Part shown: positions 34,174 through 45,500 of the stretch, piece by piece
Numbering within the stretch: position 1 is the stretch's first letter
How the letters are laid out: each line of letters opens with the position of its first letter
DNA from: Microglena sp. YARC
Taxonomy: Eukaryota; Chlorophyta; Chlorophyceae; Chlamydomonadales; Chlamydomonadaceae
Direction: 5' to 3'
DNA: 64,000 bases
Assembly (NCBI GenBank): GCA_022414725.1
Contig: CM039467.1
Location: 16,192,043-16,256,042 of the forward strand
Position numbers and translations under genes: made by a program
The notes under the pieces: generated by a model
What the model saw: the letters and a program-made list of their open reading frames with translations, nothing else
Database searches by the model: none
What the model was told of the DNA's origin: nothing

Positions 34174-34195
34174 TGGGGGGGGGGGGGGGGGGGAA
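34060..34195. repeat. (GT)n interrupted by TGG repeats, running into poly-G
   Basis: Two (TG)n blocks (34064-34099, 34120-34157) around a TGGTGG segment, then about 35 bases of nearly pure G (34158-34192). Same compound form as 13070-13120 and 42450-42550. Confidence 0.93.
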
Positions 34196-34881
34196 GTGGA
34201 GTCCGGAGAACGTACCGGTGGTTGCTTCAGCGTTAGCAAGCAAATTACAGACAGCAAAACGTGCAGCGCCGCACCAGCTGAACGTCGATAGCTCATAGGA
34301 AATGTAGCTTGTGAAGTTTCCAACAGGTGTAATAACAGGTATAATAATAGGTTTAGTATAAGCCAATATGCTTGAAGCTCCCAATGTCAACAACGTCCAG
34401 CAAGCGGCTAGGCAAACAGCTTGAGATTGGGGAGGGTACTCTGACGTCGTCTTTAGGGGCGAAGCAATCAGTCTTAGTTATCTGATCCTTCCCACCTTAA
34501 TCTCGGGGACAAGTCTCCTCCAGAGAACAGGTAAATCGATGCGGGTTGCGCAGCTTGATTCGCACTGAGTCTTAGGTTAGCTTAGGCCCAACACCTGATG
34601 TTTCTTGCTGCTTCTCGGGGACGATGGGGGCAGGGACACGGTAGATGCTACTCAGCATATTAACACATGAGATAAAAAACCAGCATTACGCATGCCAGCA
34701 TTACGCATGCCAGCATTTCCACAGAGGAGGCGGCCATGGGGCCCGCCAGTCCTACAACATAAAGGCCATAGCTGGCTGATGGTATCAGCCACTAGCTGAC
34801 CGGTGGTCCTGGGTCACAGACCCGGCCGGACCTTCCGTGTGCAAGGTCAGTATGGTACGACCAGTAGGGCGTACCATAACA

Positions 34882-36219
34882 ATATTTGCTCTCGCATAGC
34901 CTTAAAGCCTTGAGCTAGAGCTCAAGTACTCATTACTGCTTCCAAACCATGGTCATACCCTGTCCGTAGGTCTACCCAGGTAGTCGTATGGGTCGCTACG
35001 TCTTCGTATCTTGCCTTCTGTACTATGTCTGTTCATCTTCAGACAGGAAGTCGTCGCCTCCTCGAGGAGGGGGCGAGGGATGAGGATCGCTATCCGTCAC
35101 AATAGTCCGAGGTTTTTGCGGGAACCCCAGGTGTAAAAAGTGAGAGCCTGTGTCGGAGAACGTACCATTTCCCGCATGTGCACCCCTCACCTGATGTGCG
35201 CATGCATGTGTCCCCTACCAAAGGCAAGGAGCAACATACTCAATTACGCTTCCAAAAAGCTGCAACACGCTTCCAGCGCGCTCCGCAAGTTGGAAGATAC
35301 CTTACTCGTAGGCCTTCGACTGCAGTCAGAAAGTAGTAAAAGAAGTAATATTAATCAAGGTAGTCGCGACTGAAGGTCTATCACGTGCGCATGCCACCCA
35401 GGCATACGTTTTCGGGGGCGCGTATCCGCAAGTCAGGCTGATAGCCTGTCATGTTTGAATTTCAAGGCAATACGTTTGGCGGATGCGTGAGTGCATGCTC
35501 GGATCGTTGTATGGGTGGGGGAGCATGAAGGAGTGCAGACCAGCACAAAAATACCCACCAGTATGTGACCCATGCCAACCGCAACCGCCACACAGTTATG
35601 ATTACGTTACGTCTGGAGTACCATTACGTGACTCAGATCATATCGCACAGAGAGACTGGGACTCAGATCGACTCTGATTTACGGGTAGAAAACTGAGACA
35701 CGGTACCGCAATTTCCTTGATTTCTTCAATGTTGGGTTTCGCACGGCAGGGGGATTTTGTAGAGTTGGATCTCGAACAATTTGATTGTGAGTTTTTCTAG
35801 CTCCGAGATTTCGGGATTCGTATTATCGTATGGCCGAGAATTACGCAGGACCTCGACCAAGAGGACAGCATGGCATCCGCGTCCGCGTCCGCGTCCGCGT
35901 CCGCAGTAGGTATTACCCTCCTGGTGTTAGCGAGACCCCGGGTATTATCCGGTTGCTAATATACACAACGCATATAATTGTTATGACCAGACCGCCGAAT
36001 CATAGGGCTTATAGCGAATTGGCTGTCTCAACGAGGAAATTGTTGTAGACCTTCACTACAGACTAAGCTTAATTGTCTTTGCTAGTGGAAGCTCATCCAC
36101 TTTTGCTGTGTCGAATTGATTGCCGGATGTGCCCAGATCTGTAACGCTATCGACTCGCCGCCTTGCCACGCAATATTAGGTCGGCAACCAGCATCTCATC
36201 GTCGAAAGAATAACTAGCT
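34882..36219. other. Spacer upstream of the host gene, with CCGCGT repeat
   Basis: No domain is recognised. At about 35876-35905 CCGCGT is repeated four to five times and followed by CAGTAGGTATT. An open frame from the ATG at 35830 (MAENYAGPRPRGQHG) reads through it as alternating Arg-Val. It might be a 5' exon of the downstream gene, but nothing links it. Confidence 0.3.
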
Positions 36220-36258
36220 ATGGAGCAATCAAGCGAGCATATTTACAAGGTCGCCAAG
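36220..36258 (+). CDS. Candidate first coding exon of the polyQ/NURR-like gene
   Basis: ATG followed by 13 codons (MEQSSEHIYKVAK), ending exactly at a consensus donor GTAAGTGAG. It ends in phase 0, which is compatible with the exon at 37502. No acceptor chain proves the link, and coding exons may lie in between (for instance the open R/Y-rich frame around 36850-37060). Confidence 0.35.
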
Positions 36259-37501
36259 GTAAGTGAGTTAGAGTGAGCAAGCTTCTAAGGCTTTGTTGAG
36301 AATTTAAGCTGCTTTGCGGCCGAGTGAAGCCGTCAAGGAAAGGCACTGCGATTCCTATCGAAACAGGCTCGACTGTTTTTAAAATATCCCTCGTCCACGC
36401 CCTCGACTTCTATCGTCCTGGCTGTCATGATCGAGATTGCTGCCTCCCCTTGGTGAAGCATGCGCGCGTTATTCCGATGTATCGCCCTAGACTGTTGGAC
36501 CCAGCATTCAATCCCGATCGCGGCCTTCATGGAATTCAGCTGCCTCTCAGATTCCTTGCCGATGGCTTGAGCGGTGATTTGCATCAGACCAACATCGCGG
36601 AAAGCAACTAAGCCTTCCTGCTTAGTACCGAAGATTGCGCCAAGACAGCCTTCCAATCCCTAATCGCCAAGACATCTATGCTTCTATGCTTGAAAGATTG
36701 CGTCAAGACAGCCGCCCGATCCCTATCGCCCCTATAACGCCTATCCCTTATACCCAGTTTCCTTGCTGATATGCCTTGTACTATTCCCCATGTCATCGAG
36801 TTTTAGCCATTTGACCCCTAGAACCCTGCAGCCGAAATCAGGACGTTCCCTTCGATTCTCGATCCGCCGCAGTTCCTATCGTCTCGCGAATCTGGCCGTT
36901 CTCGCTACTATCGTTACCAAGACCGACGCTTTGTGGATCGTGGCTACACGAGACTGGCCCCGAAGTGCTACATGGGGAATGATGCTATAGGTCCTAACAT
37001 GCCTACTGGTTTCAGACTGAGCCCATGCAGGGAACACGACGGATTCACTTCAGATTTTAGATACCGGCCAATGCCTTCACCAGGGTTACCTCATCCTGGC
37101 GCCCTACTCGAATCAAAATGCAGCTGGCATTGGGCAGCAGGCAATGATTCTGGAATCAATGATGGGGCACCTCTTGTTTTCAACCAGCCAGCGCGATCCA
37201 TCGTTGTTCAATGTTGAAGTCCTCCATAAGTCCAGTCTCAGTGTTGCACAAGCAAAAAAATTGGCTGTTTTAAAAGCTACTTGAAGCAACAGCACTTCCC
37301 AAAGTTGACAGAAAGCATTATTTCCTATGGTTATGGTTGGGTTTGCACTGAGTGCTGGTGCATTCCTCGGATTCTGCAGATTTCTAAATCGTACCTCGCC
37401 CACCTTCGCAAAATGTCTTGGCCGCTGGGCCCTGATTCACCTGCGCCGCTGCTTACTCTAGCACCTCCTCCTGTTGACTGCCATACCTTTGCCAACCACA
37501 G
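36259..37501 (+). other. Unresolved 5' part of the host gene
   Basis: Two overlapping frames look partly coding. The frame around 36860-37060 reads R/Y/S-rich (SGRSRYYRYQDRRFVDRGY), as in RNA-binding proteins. A different frame at 37070-37260 reads QQAMILESMMGHLLF and VEVLHKSSLSVAQAKKLAVL, predicted helical, then a stop. I cannot place their splice sites with confidence. Confidence 0.35.
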
Positions 37502-37674
37502 GAGGGAATGATGAGGGAGTTGTTGCACAGCCACAATCTGCCCATTGATGGGCTGCCTCCTGCCTTGGCAAACCAGATCTTCGCTTATGTCGATGCTGCA
37601 GCTTTGAAGGTTCAAAAAGCCCTGCAAATTTCATTTGTGGAATCGGTCCTACCGCATTCACATAATTTGTCTGA
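37502..37674 (+). CDS. Exon a of the Q-rich gene
   Basis: Starts after CCAACCACAG and ends before the strong donor GTAAGTTC. Reads EGMMRELLHSHNLP... then a helix ALKVQKALQISFVESV. 173 bp, phase 0 in, phase 2 out. Confidence 0.6.
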
Positions 37675-40600
37675 GTAAGTTCACCCTCAAAATCAACGCA
37701 TTGTAGAGGAGCCTTGTATCACAAGCGTTGACTGATCTGGTTTCAGAGGTACATATTGCTTGTTCCTTTTCACCTAGGATTGATTTTCTGTAGCAGCGCT
37801 AGGCTTGGTAGTGCGATGGCTTGCCCGGTGTACGGTAACTCACGAAGTCAGCCTGTTATTCTCTGGCTGTCTTTCCTCCAAATTTGATGTTTCCTCGTCA
37901 AGATTTGTCATGTGTGTCACCCTCACCAACAATTTCTTTGTTGAGTCCTTATCGAAGCCCTGCCCCATGGATCGCAGAACTACGCCCGAAACCAACCCCA
38001 AGTCTCCCAGGATGGTTTCTACTGAGAAGATGGCAGGGGGAAAGCTTCCCAGCAGTTTCATGCAACAGGATCACATGAATGAGCTCATGAACCAGCGCTC
38101 ATCTATCCACTCACCAAAGCTACCATGGGCTGCCTTGAAAACCCAAGACCCTGCACTGCTGCAGCAGGTCTACCATGAGGCCCTGGCCCAAGGAGGACCA
38201 CAGCCAAATCACGAGGGCTATCTCGTCCAACATCTCAATGACATCTCTTTTAAAGACAGCCACCCTGCTATGTCCGAGGCAGAAAACTCTATATTGAGCA
38301 ACTTTGAACAGCGCCTGCCTTGTGCACACTCTGATGGCCGGCTTCCCAGGTCGAATATCTTCCCTCAAGAAGAGCAGTACATGCAGTACATGCAGTCAAA
38401 GCAGCCTCCTCGCTCTTCTCATGGCGTCAGCCTTCCTCCTCACTCTCCTAATGGTGTCAGTCGTCCTATTCACTCTCCTCATGGCATCAGCCTTCCTCTT
38501 CCTGTTGTCTCTGATAGCGAAGAGATCACGCGGCTCCTCGCTTACCTCCGACTACAGCAAATGGAGAATGAGCCTACCCCGGAAGGCCCCCCCAATTATT
38601 TCAATTATTCCAACCCAGGTGAGGCTTGTGAGTCCTGCTGCTGTTTGAAATTAATCAATTGTTATGCTCTTGTGTCCCATTTCGAGTTGGCTGCTGCTGG
38701 TATGTGTGCACACTGTTGCCCATGGCCTAGCCTGGTTATGTCTCGCTGCGACCCCAATTGCGCACCAACCATCTACACTCTGCCATCAGCCCCCCCACCC
38801 ACCACCCACAGACTTACCACCTTCACCTGTTTCCCCCCCCCCAGGCACGCGCTCCACCCAGGAGCAATCTCAGGACTTGAGCCTCAACGCCTTCGTAGCG
38901 CACAAGCGCAACTCAACCAGCTCGCAGTCTTTCTCACCGATGCTACCCAAGGGGGCCTCCTACGCACATGCAGACAGATCTGCAAGGATGTGGGACCAGC
39001 AGCAGCCGCAGTACGTTAACCCCTCTGGCTACCAAATCGCCCACCCCTCTGCTCATATCCAACCCTCACCGAGCTCGCTGCAGGCCATGAACATATCCAA
39101 CGACAACTTCACCTCCAACCCCAACATGCGCCTGTCCTCTGACTTCTCCTCAAGCTTGAGGAACATCATCACCCCTGAGCATTCTGACAACCTGTTGCAA
39201 TTCCAGTCCCCGGTCAGCAATCAAGACTCCTCCTACAGCAATCACGAGCTGTCGGTCTTGTCTGAGTCTGCTAGGCTGATGCAGCACTTCTCTGCCGACC
39301 AGCCTAGGCCAGTGGTGCAATCTGCGCACGTAAGACCTCATACAGGCAGGTCCACAGATGGAAGCTTGCGTTGCACACCTACCATGGGCCTGCAAACTGA
39401 CTACAGCTGCTACCTGCAGCAGCAGCAGCTGCACCAGCAGCAGCTGCACCAGCAGCAGCAGCTGCAGCAGCAGCAGCCCACCCAAGGCCTGATTCTCCTC
39501 TCAAACGCGTCGACCGACCAGTCCAACCACCCTTCCTTCTCCAACGGTGCCACGGAGCCTCTCGCCTCTGATCTCACCATCGACATGCTGCCTCCACACC
39601 TCAACTGCTTGTCTCCAAACATCCTACGGAGGATCCTCAAGCTGCTCAAGGCCACTAACTCGGTCAAACTACAGGACTTTGATGACAAGGTGGTGCTCAA
39701 GATGGTTGCTCTGATGGACAGGTGTGTGTGTGTGTGTGTCCATGTGTTTGTGTGTGTATGTGCCCACACTAAAGATGGTGGCCCTGATGGACAGGTGTGT
39801 GTGTCCATGCATGTGTACCTGAATGCATTTGTGTTTGTGTGTGTGTGTATGTGCCCACACTAAAGATGGTAGCCCTGATGGACATGTGTGTGAATCCATG
39901 CATGTGTAAGTGAATGCATTTGTGTGTGTCTGTGTATGTGCCCACACTAAAGATGGTAGCTCTGATGGACAGGTGTGTGTGTGCCCATGCACATGCTGGT
40001 GAATGCATTTGTGTGTCTTTTTGTGTTTGTGTGTGTGTGTGCCCATGCATGTGCATGTGAATGCATTTGTGTTTGAGTGTATTGACATGCATGCACCATA
40101 TGTGCATTGGAGTTTCCAGTCATGTGCATTGTGTGCCCATGCATGTGTAGGTGAATGCATTTGTGCTTGTGTGTGTGTGTGTATGTGCCCACACTAAAGA
40201 TGGTAGCCCTGATGGACATGTGTGTGAATGCATGCATGTGTAAGTGAATGCATTTGTGTGTGTCTGTGTATGTGCCCACACTAAAGATGGTAGCTCTGAT
40301 GGACAGGTGTGTGTGTGCCCATGCACATGCTGGTGAATGCATTTGTGTGTCTTTTTGTGTTTGTGTGTGTGTGTGCCCATGCATGTGCATGTGAATGCAT
40401 TTGTGTTTGAGTGTGTTGACATGCATGCACCGTATGTGCATTGGAGTTGCAATTCATATGCATTGTGTGCCCATGCATGTGTAGGTGAATGCATTTGTGT
40501 TTGTGTGTGTGTGTATGTGCCCACACTGATAAGGGTAGCTCTGATGGACAGGTGTGTATGTGTGCCCATGCATATGCTGGTGACTGCATTTGTGTTTGTC

Positions 40601-42450
40601 TTTGTATGTGTGTATGGGTTCGTGTGCCCATGCACGTGCAGGTGAATGCATTTGTGTTAGTCTTTCTGTGTGTGTGTGCCCATGCATATGCTGGTGACAA
40701 CATTTGTGTTTGTCTTTGTGTGTGTGTATGGGTTTGTGTGCCCATGCACGTGCAGGTGAAAGCATTTGTGTTTGTCTTTCTGTGTGTGTGTGCCCATGCA
40801 TATGCTGGTGACTGCATTTGTGTTTGTCTTTGTGTGTGTGTGTGCCCATGCTCGTGCAGGTGGATGCATTTGTGTTTGTGTGTGTGTTTACGTGCATGTA
40901 TTTTATGTACATTGGAGTTTCTATTCATATGCATTGTGTGCCCATGCACGTGCAGGGCAATGCATTTGTGTATGTGTTTGTGTATTTGTGCCCACACTCA
41001 AGATAGTGACCCTTATGTACAGGTTCGGCGAGGCTGAGTGCGTTCTCATGCAGGGGCAGTTGGAGGGTCGTCTCAGCTCCAAGTATATTCATATGCTTTG
41101 TGTGCATGTGCAGGTTAATGCATTTGTTTATGAGTGTATGTGCCCACACTCCAGATAATGGCCCTAATGTACAGGTTTGGCGAGGCTGAGTGCGTTCTCA
41201 TGCTGGAGCAGCTTGAGGGGCGTCTCAGCTCCAAGCACATCATCATGAAGAACGCTGCAGGCTACTTGGATGTGGCTGTCAGTGGCCATATTGATGCCTT
41301 GATGATGCGCTCCAACACAGCGGTGGGTGATGTGGCCCTCAGTCTAATAATCAATCAAAAACACGCCTTATTACGAGGTGTGAGGTTGAGGGGGCTTGGA
41401 TGTGGCCTTATTATGAGGTGTGAGGTTGAGGGGGCTTGGATGGGGCTACTTAGATGTGGCTGTCAGTGACCATATTGATACCTTGATGATGCGCTCCAAC
41501 ACAGAGGTGGGTGATGTGGTTGGAGAGAGAGTCAAATAATCAATCAAAAATACGCCTTATTATAAGGTGTGAGGTTGAGGGGGCCAGCCCGTTTGCTCGC
41601 ACTGGGGCCAACCACCATCAAACTTGAATAGGTGTAGATCATGCTGAGTGTGTGCGATTAGGTGTAGATCATGCTGAGTGTTGGCGATCAGGTGTAGATC
41701 ATGCTGAGTGTTGGCGATCGTGCTGACTGTGGGCGATCATAATGAGTGTGGGCGATCATGCTGAGTGTGGCCGATCAGGTGTAGATCATGCTGAGTGTGG
41801 GCGATCGTGCTGACTGTGGGCGATCATAATGAGTGTGGGCGATCATAATGAGTGTGGCCGATCAGGTGTAGATCATGCTGAGTGTGGGCGATCAGATTTA
41901 GATCATGCTGAGTGTGGCCGATCAGGTGTAATAAAAGGTAATGATAATGCCTGGTGGGGCGTGGCGTTAAGGGAGCCTGTCGTACGCGGGTGGGGAGCGG
42001 TCTCCTACCTCAACTGGACAAGCTACCATCGCGGTTGACGACGACCTGCAACGCCAAGAGCGACCGAAGGGGGAGTCAAACCCCCGACTCTTCCTCCTCA
42101 AGCAATCTGGTCTACCACTAGACCATTGTAAATCACTGAAAGGGGCTGATCAGGTGTAGATCATGCTGAGTGTGGGCGATCATGCTGATTTTATTGGATT
42201 ATGCTGAGTGTAGGTGATCAGATGTAAATCATGCTGAGTGTGGGGGATCAGGTGTAAATCATGCTGAGTGTGGGCGATCGTGCTGAATGTGGGCGATCAT
42301 GCTGAGTGTGGGCGATCAGGTGTAGATCGTGCTGAGTGGGGGCGATCTTGCTGAATGAGGGCGATCATGCTGACTGCCGGCGATCAGGTGTAGATCATGC
42401 TGAATTTGGCTGATCATGTTGAGTGCAGGCGATCAGATAATATAGATCGC

Positions 42451-42504
<54 letters not shown>

Positions 42505-45500
42505 ACCACACACCACACACACCACCACACACACACACACACACACACTCCCCTCCCTCTCCTACCCTCTCAACTGTCCAGGTCAGCAGCAGCACCATGA
42601 ATCCATACAGCATCCAGGAAGTGGCCCAGACAACACTGAACCCTGTGGTGTATTATGCCCTGGACAATGCCATCAAGTCAAAGCTCTGGATGAAGTGGGA
42701 TGAGCACGTTGACTTGGTGAGAGCGGCTCAGGATCATGACCTAGGAGTGGGCAGGGAACGGGGGTGGGGGCCCAGTGTGTTGTGGGCTGTGTTGTTGTGG
42801 GTGGGGGGGTGGAGGTGAGTGGCCCATGCTCAATATCATGATCTAGGATTGGGCTGGGAATGAGTGTGGGGGGTGGGGGGCAGTGTGAGGTGGGCTGTGA
42901 GGTAGTGGGTGGTGTGTGTGTGGGGGGGGGGGGGGGGGGTAAGTGCTCCATGCTCAATATCATGACCTAGGAGTGGGCTGGGAATGAGGGTGGGGGGTGG
43001 GGGGGCAGTGTGAGGTGGGCTGTGTTGTGTGTGTGGGGGGGGAGGTGAGAGCGGCTCCAGATCATGACCTAGGAGTTGGCAGGGAATGAGGGTGGGGGGG
43101 TGGGAGTGCAGTGTGAGGTGGACTGTGAGGTAGTGAGTGTTGTGTGTGGGGAGGTGGAGGTGAGTGGCCCATGCTCAATATCATGACCTAGGAGTGGGAG
43201 CATGATAATGTGACGGGTTGAGGTAGGGGGGCTTGGGTTGGGTAGGGGGGTATGTACACAGCCCATTAACTGTGTGTGCTGGTGCTGTAAGCACTGGATG
43301 AAGTGGGATGAGCTCGTCGACCTAGTTAGAGTGGCAACCAGGAGTATGATAATGTGATGGGTTGGGGTAGGGGGGCTTGTGGTGGGTAGGGGGGTATGTG
43401 CACAGCCCATCAACTATGTGTGCTGGTGCTGTGAGAACAGGATGAAGTGGGATGAGCACGTTGACTTGGTTAGAGTGAGGGCTGGGAGTATGATAATGCA
43501 ACGACGGATTGGCGACGCAGTGGCAACGCGTTTAAGGAGAAGAAAAAACAGTGATTCATGTTGTTGCTGTAGTCATGTTGATTGCCACCCGGTCACCTTA
43601 ACCCAGGCTGCTTCCCATCCTGCTACCCGCCACCCAGTCATGTCAACCCACTTCCCATCCCGCCACCCGCACACGTTAACCCGCTCCCCATCGTGTCCTG
43701 CAGGCCATTGTCCAACTGCTCAACAGGCTTCCCCTTGAAACAGCCACCCGAAGGCTGAAGGAGGTCCAAAGGCGCTCTTTCCATGGTGTAACCAACGTCC
43801 GAGGTTGTATCAACAGCATCATCTGCCCCAGGGCTAGAGAGAAGACGATCTCGTAAGCGTTACCCTGCAAGCTCCTGTTGAGAGGAGACGATCTCGTAAG
43901 CGTTACCCTGCAAGCTCCTGTTGAGAGAGGCCTTTCATAAGCGTTACCCTGCAAGCTCCTGTTGAGAGAGGCCTTTCACAAGCGTTACCCTGCAAGCTCC
44001 TGTTGAGAGAGGCCTTTCATAAGCGTTACCCTGCAAGCTCCTGTTGAGAGAGGCCTTTCATAAGCGTTACCCTGTCAAGAGAGTCCCTTCATAAGCGTTA
44101 CTCTGCAAGCCCCTGTTGAGAGAGGTACTTGGTAAGCGTTATCCTGCAAGCTCCTGTTGAGAGAGGCATTTCGTATGCGTTGTCCTGTCAAGAGATTCCC
44201 ATCATAAGCATTACCCTGCAACCTCCTGTCGAGGGAGGCCTTTCACAAGCGTAACCCTGCAACGTCCTGCCTAGGCCGATCTTCAGTTTTAATCCTTTCC
44301 AGCTTGCTGCTCCGGACAACAGATCCTGTGTGAAGTGCATGGGATAGATGACATTGCACTCCTGTGCAAGTCTCTTCCAATGCAATGCAGCACAGGTAAT
44401 GATAACGCCTGGTGGGGCGTGGTGTTAAGGGAGCCCGTCGTACGCGGGTGGGGAGCGGTCTCCTACCTCAACTGGACAAGCTACCATCGCGGTTGACGAC
44501 GACCTGCAACGCCAAGAGCGACCGAAGGGGGAGTCGAACCCCCGACTCTTCATTCTTAAAGTGAGTTAGTATACCACTAGACCAATGTATATCACTGAAA
44601 AAGGGTAATGCAGCACAAGGACCTTGTGAAAAATGTGCTTTTAGGCAGAGCCCCCCCTTCTGGGGGGCGGGGGCCCCCAGGGTCACCCCTTAGTCTGTGC
44701 GTCCGATTGACCACACGAAGCTAAATGTCTCAACTAATTGTCTCGTAAACCCTGGCTTTGGTCCGCTGCACTCGATTCCGCTAACAACTGTTGCTCCGAT
44801 AGCCAACACTCTCCTCCAATTTTCTGCGTCGCTTGCGACGCCGCCTAGGACTTGCTAAGCTGGTGTTGTCTGATTGACCAGCTTTGCTCAGTATGAGAGT
44901 CTAGTGATGACAGCTGTCCTTGGGTCCCTAGTGGTAACACTGATAACGACGCCGGACAGACTTACTTATGTTGCAACACTAGTACCTGGCATAGCCTAAC
45001 ATTGAAATCAGTGTTTAATTCTAGGAAGCTCCCTTTCTCTGTCTTCGAGCCAAACCTACAAGTAGCTAGTGTGTCTGAAATCTGGCATGACAGGCAATCC
45101 AATAGAGTTGGCAAATTATCATTTCTGGTGGCTCACTTCCGCTGTCAGTGCAGTATGTGTGTTTGTCAGTGTGTGTATCTGTATGAGTGGGTGGCTGTTT
45201 GCACCTCTGTGTGTGAGGCTGTTAGTGTTTGTGTGTGTGAGAGTGTTTGCATCTATCCATGTGCCTGACACAACCCCCCCTGACTGCTCTCTTGGAAGGC
45301 ATTGGGTGGGAGTGGGGAAGGTGCATGCTTGCATCAAGAGATTTTTTGTATGTATGTTACAGTCCAGGGGTAGGCCAAATAGTCTAAAGGGACTTGCCCA
45401 ACCGTAGTAGGAAGAGCTAAAAAAGAAAAAGCACTGTTAAACTGAACATGGAGGACATGATGTGATAATATGGGATGTGGTCGACGTGCGAATGTGTCAT

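Larger units (their letters stand above)
31960..34881 (-). mobile_element. Degenerate Ty1/copia-type element
   Basis: On the minus strand there are copia-type protease signatures (33600-33650 and 33290-33340) and a downstream P/E/D-rich reading frame (31962-32429). Two identical GTACCATAACA segments (32423-32433, 34871-34881) read TGTTATGGTAC on the minus strand, the form of LTR starts. The inner one follows a G-tract (the C run at 32436-32449), as a polypurine tract would. The sequence after these 11 bases does not match clearly, so LTR status is tentative. RT and RNase H are absent. Confidence 0.6.

Noticed and set aside
32050..34880. Matching LTR pair for the minus-strand copia remnant
   Set aside because: Only an 11 bp start (TGTTATGGTAC) agrees clearly; the rest does not align by eye, so I kept this tentative and did not list separate LTRs.
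35830..36048. Small Arg-Val repeat protein (72 codons)
   Set aside because: The Arg-Val run is a CCGCGT microsatellite and no further domain or splice link could be shown.
39410..40997. His/Thr/Cys-rich frames on both strands of the intron
   Set aside because: Produced by CATGCA and GT repeats in the intron; they cross the supported exon boundary on the opposite strand.
42071..42125. Functional tRNA gene
   Set aside because: A and B boxes are present, but the tRNA fold is incomplete and the same head plus body recurs at 44395 with a target duplication, so it is a SINE.
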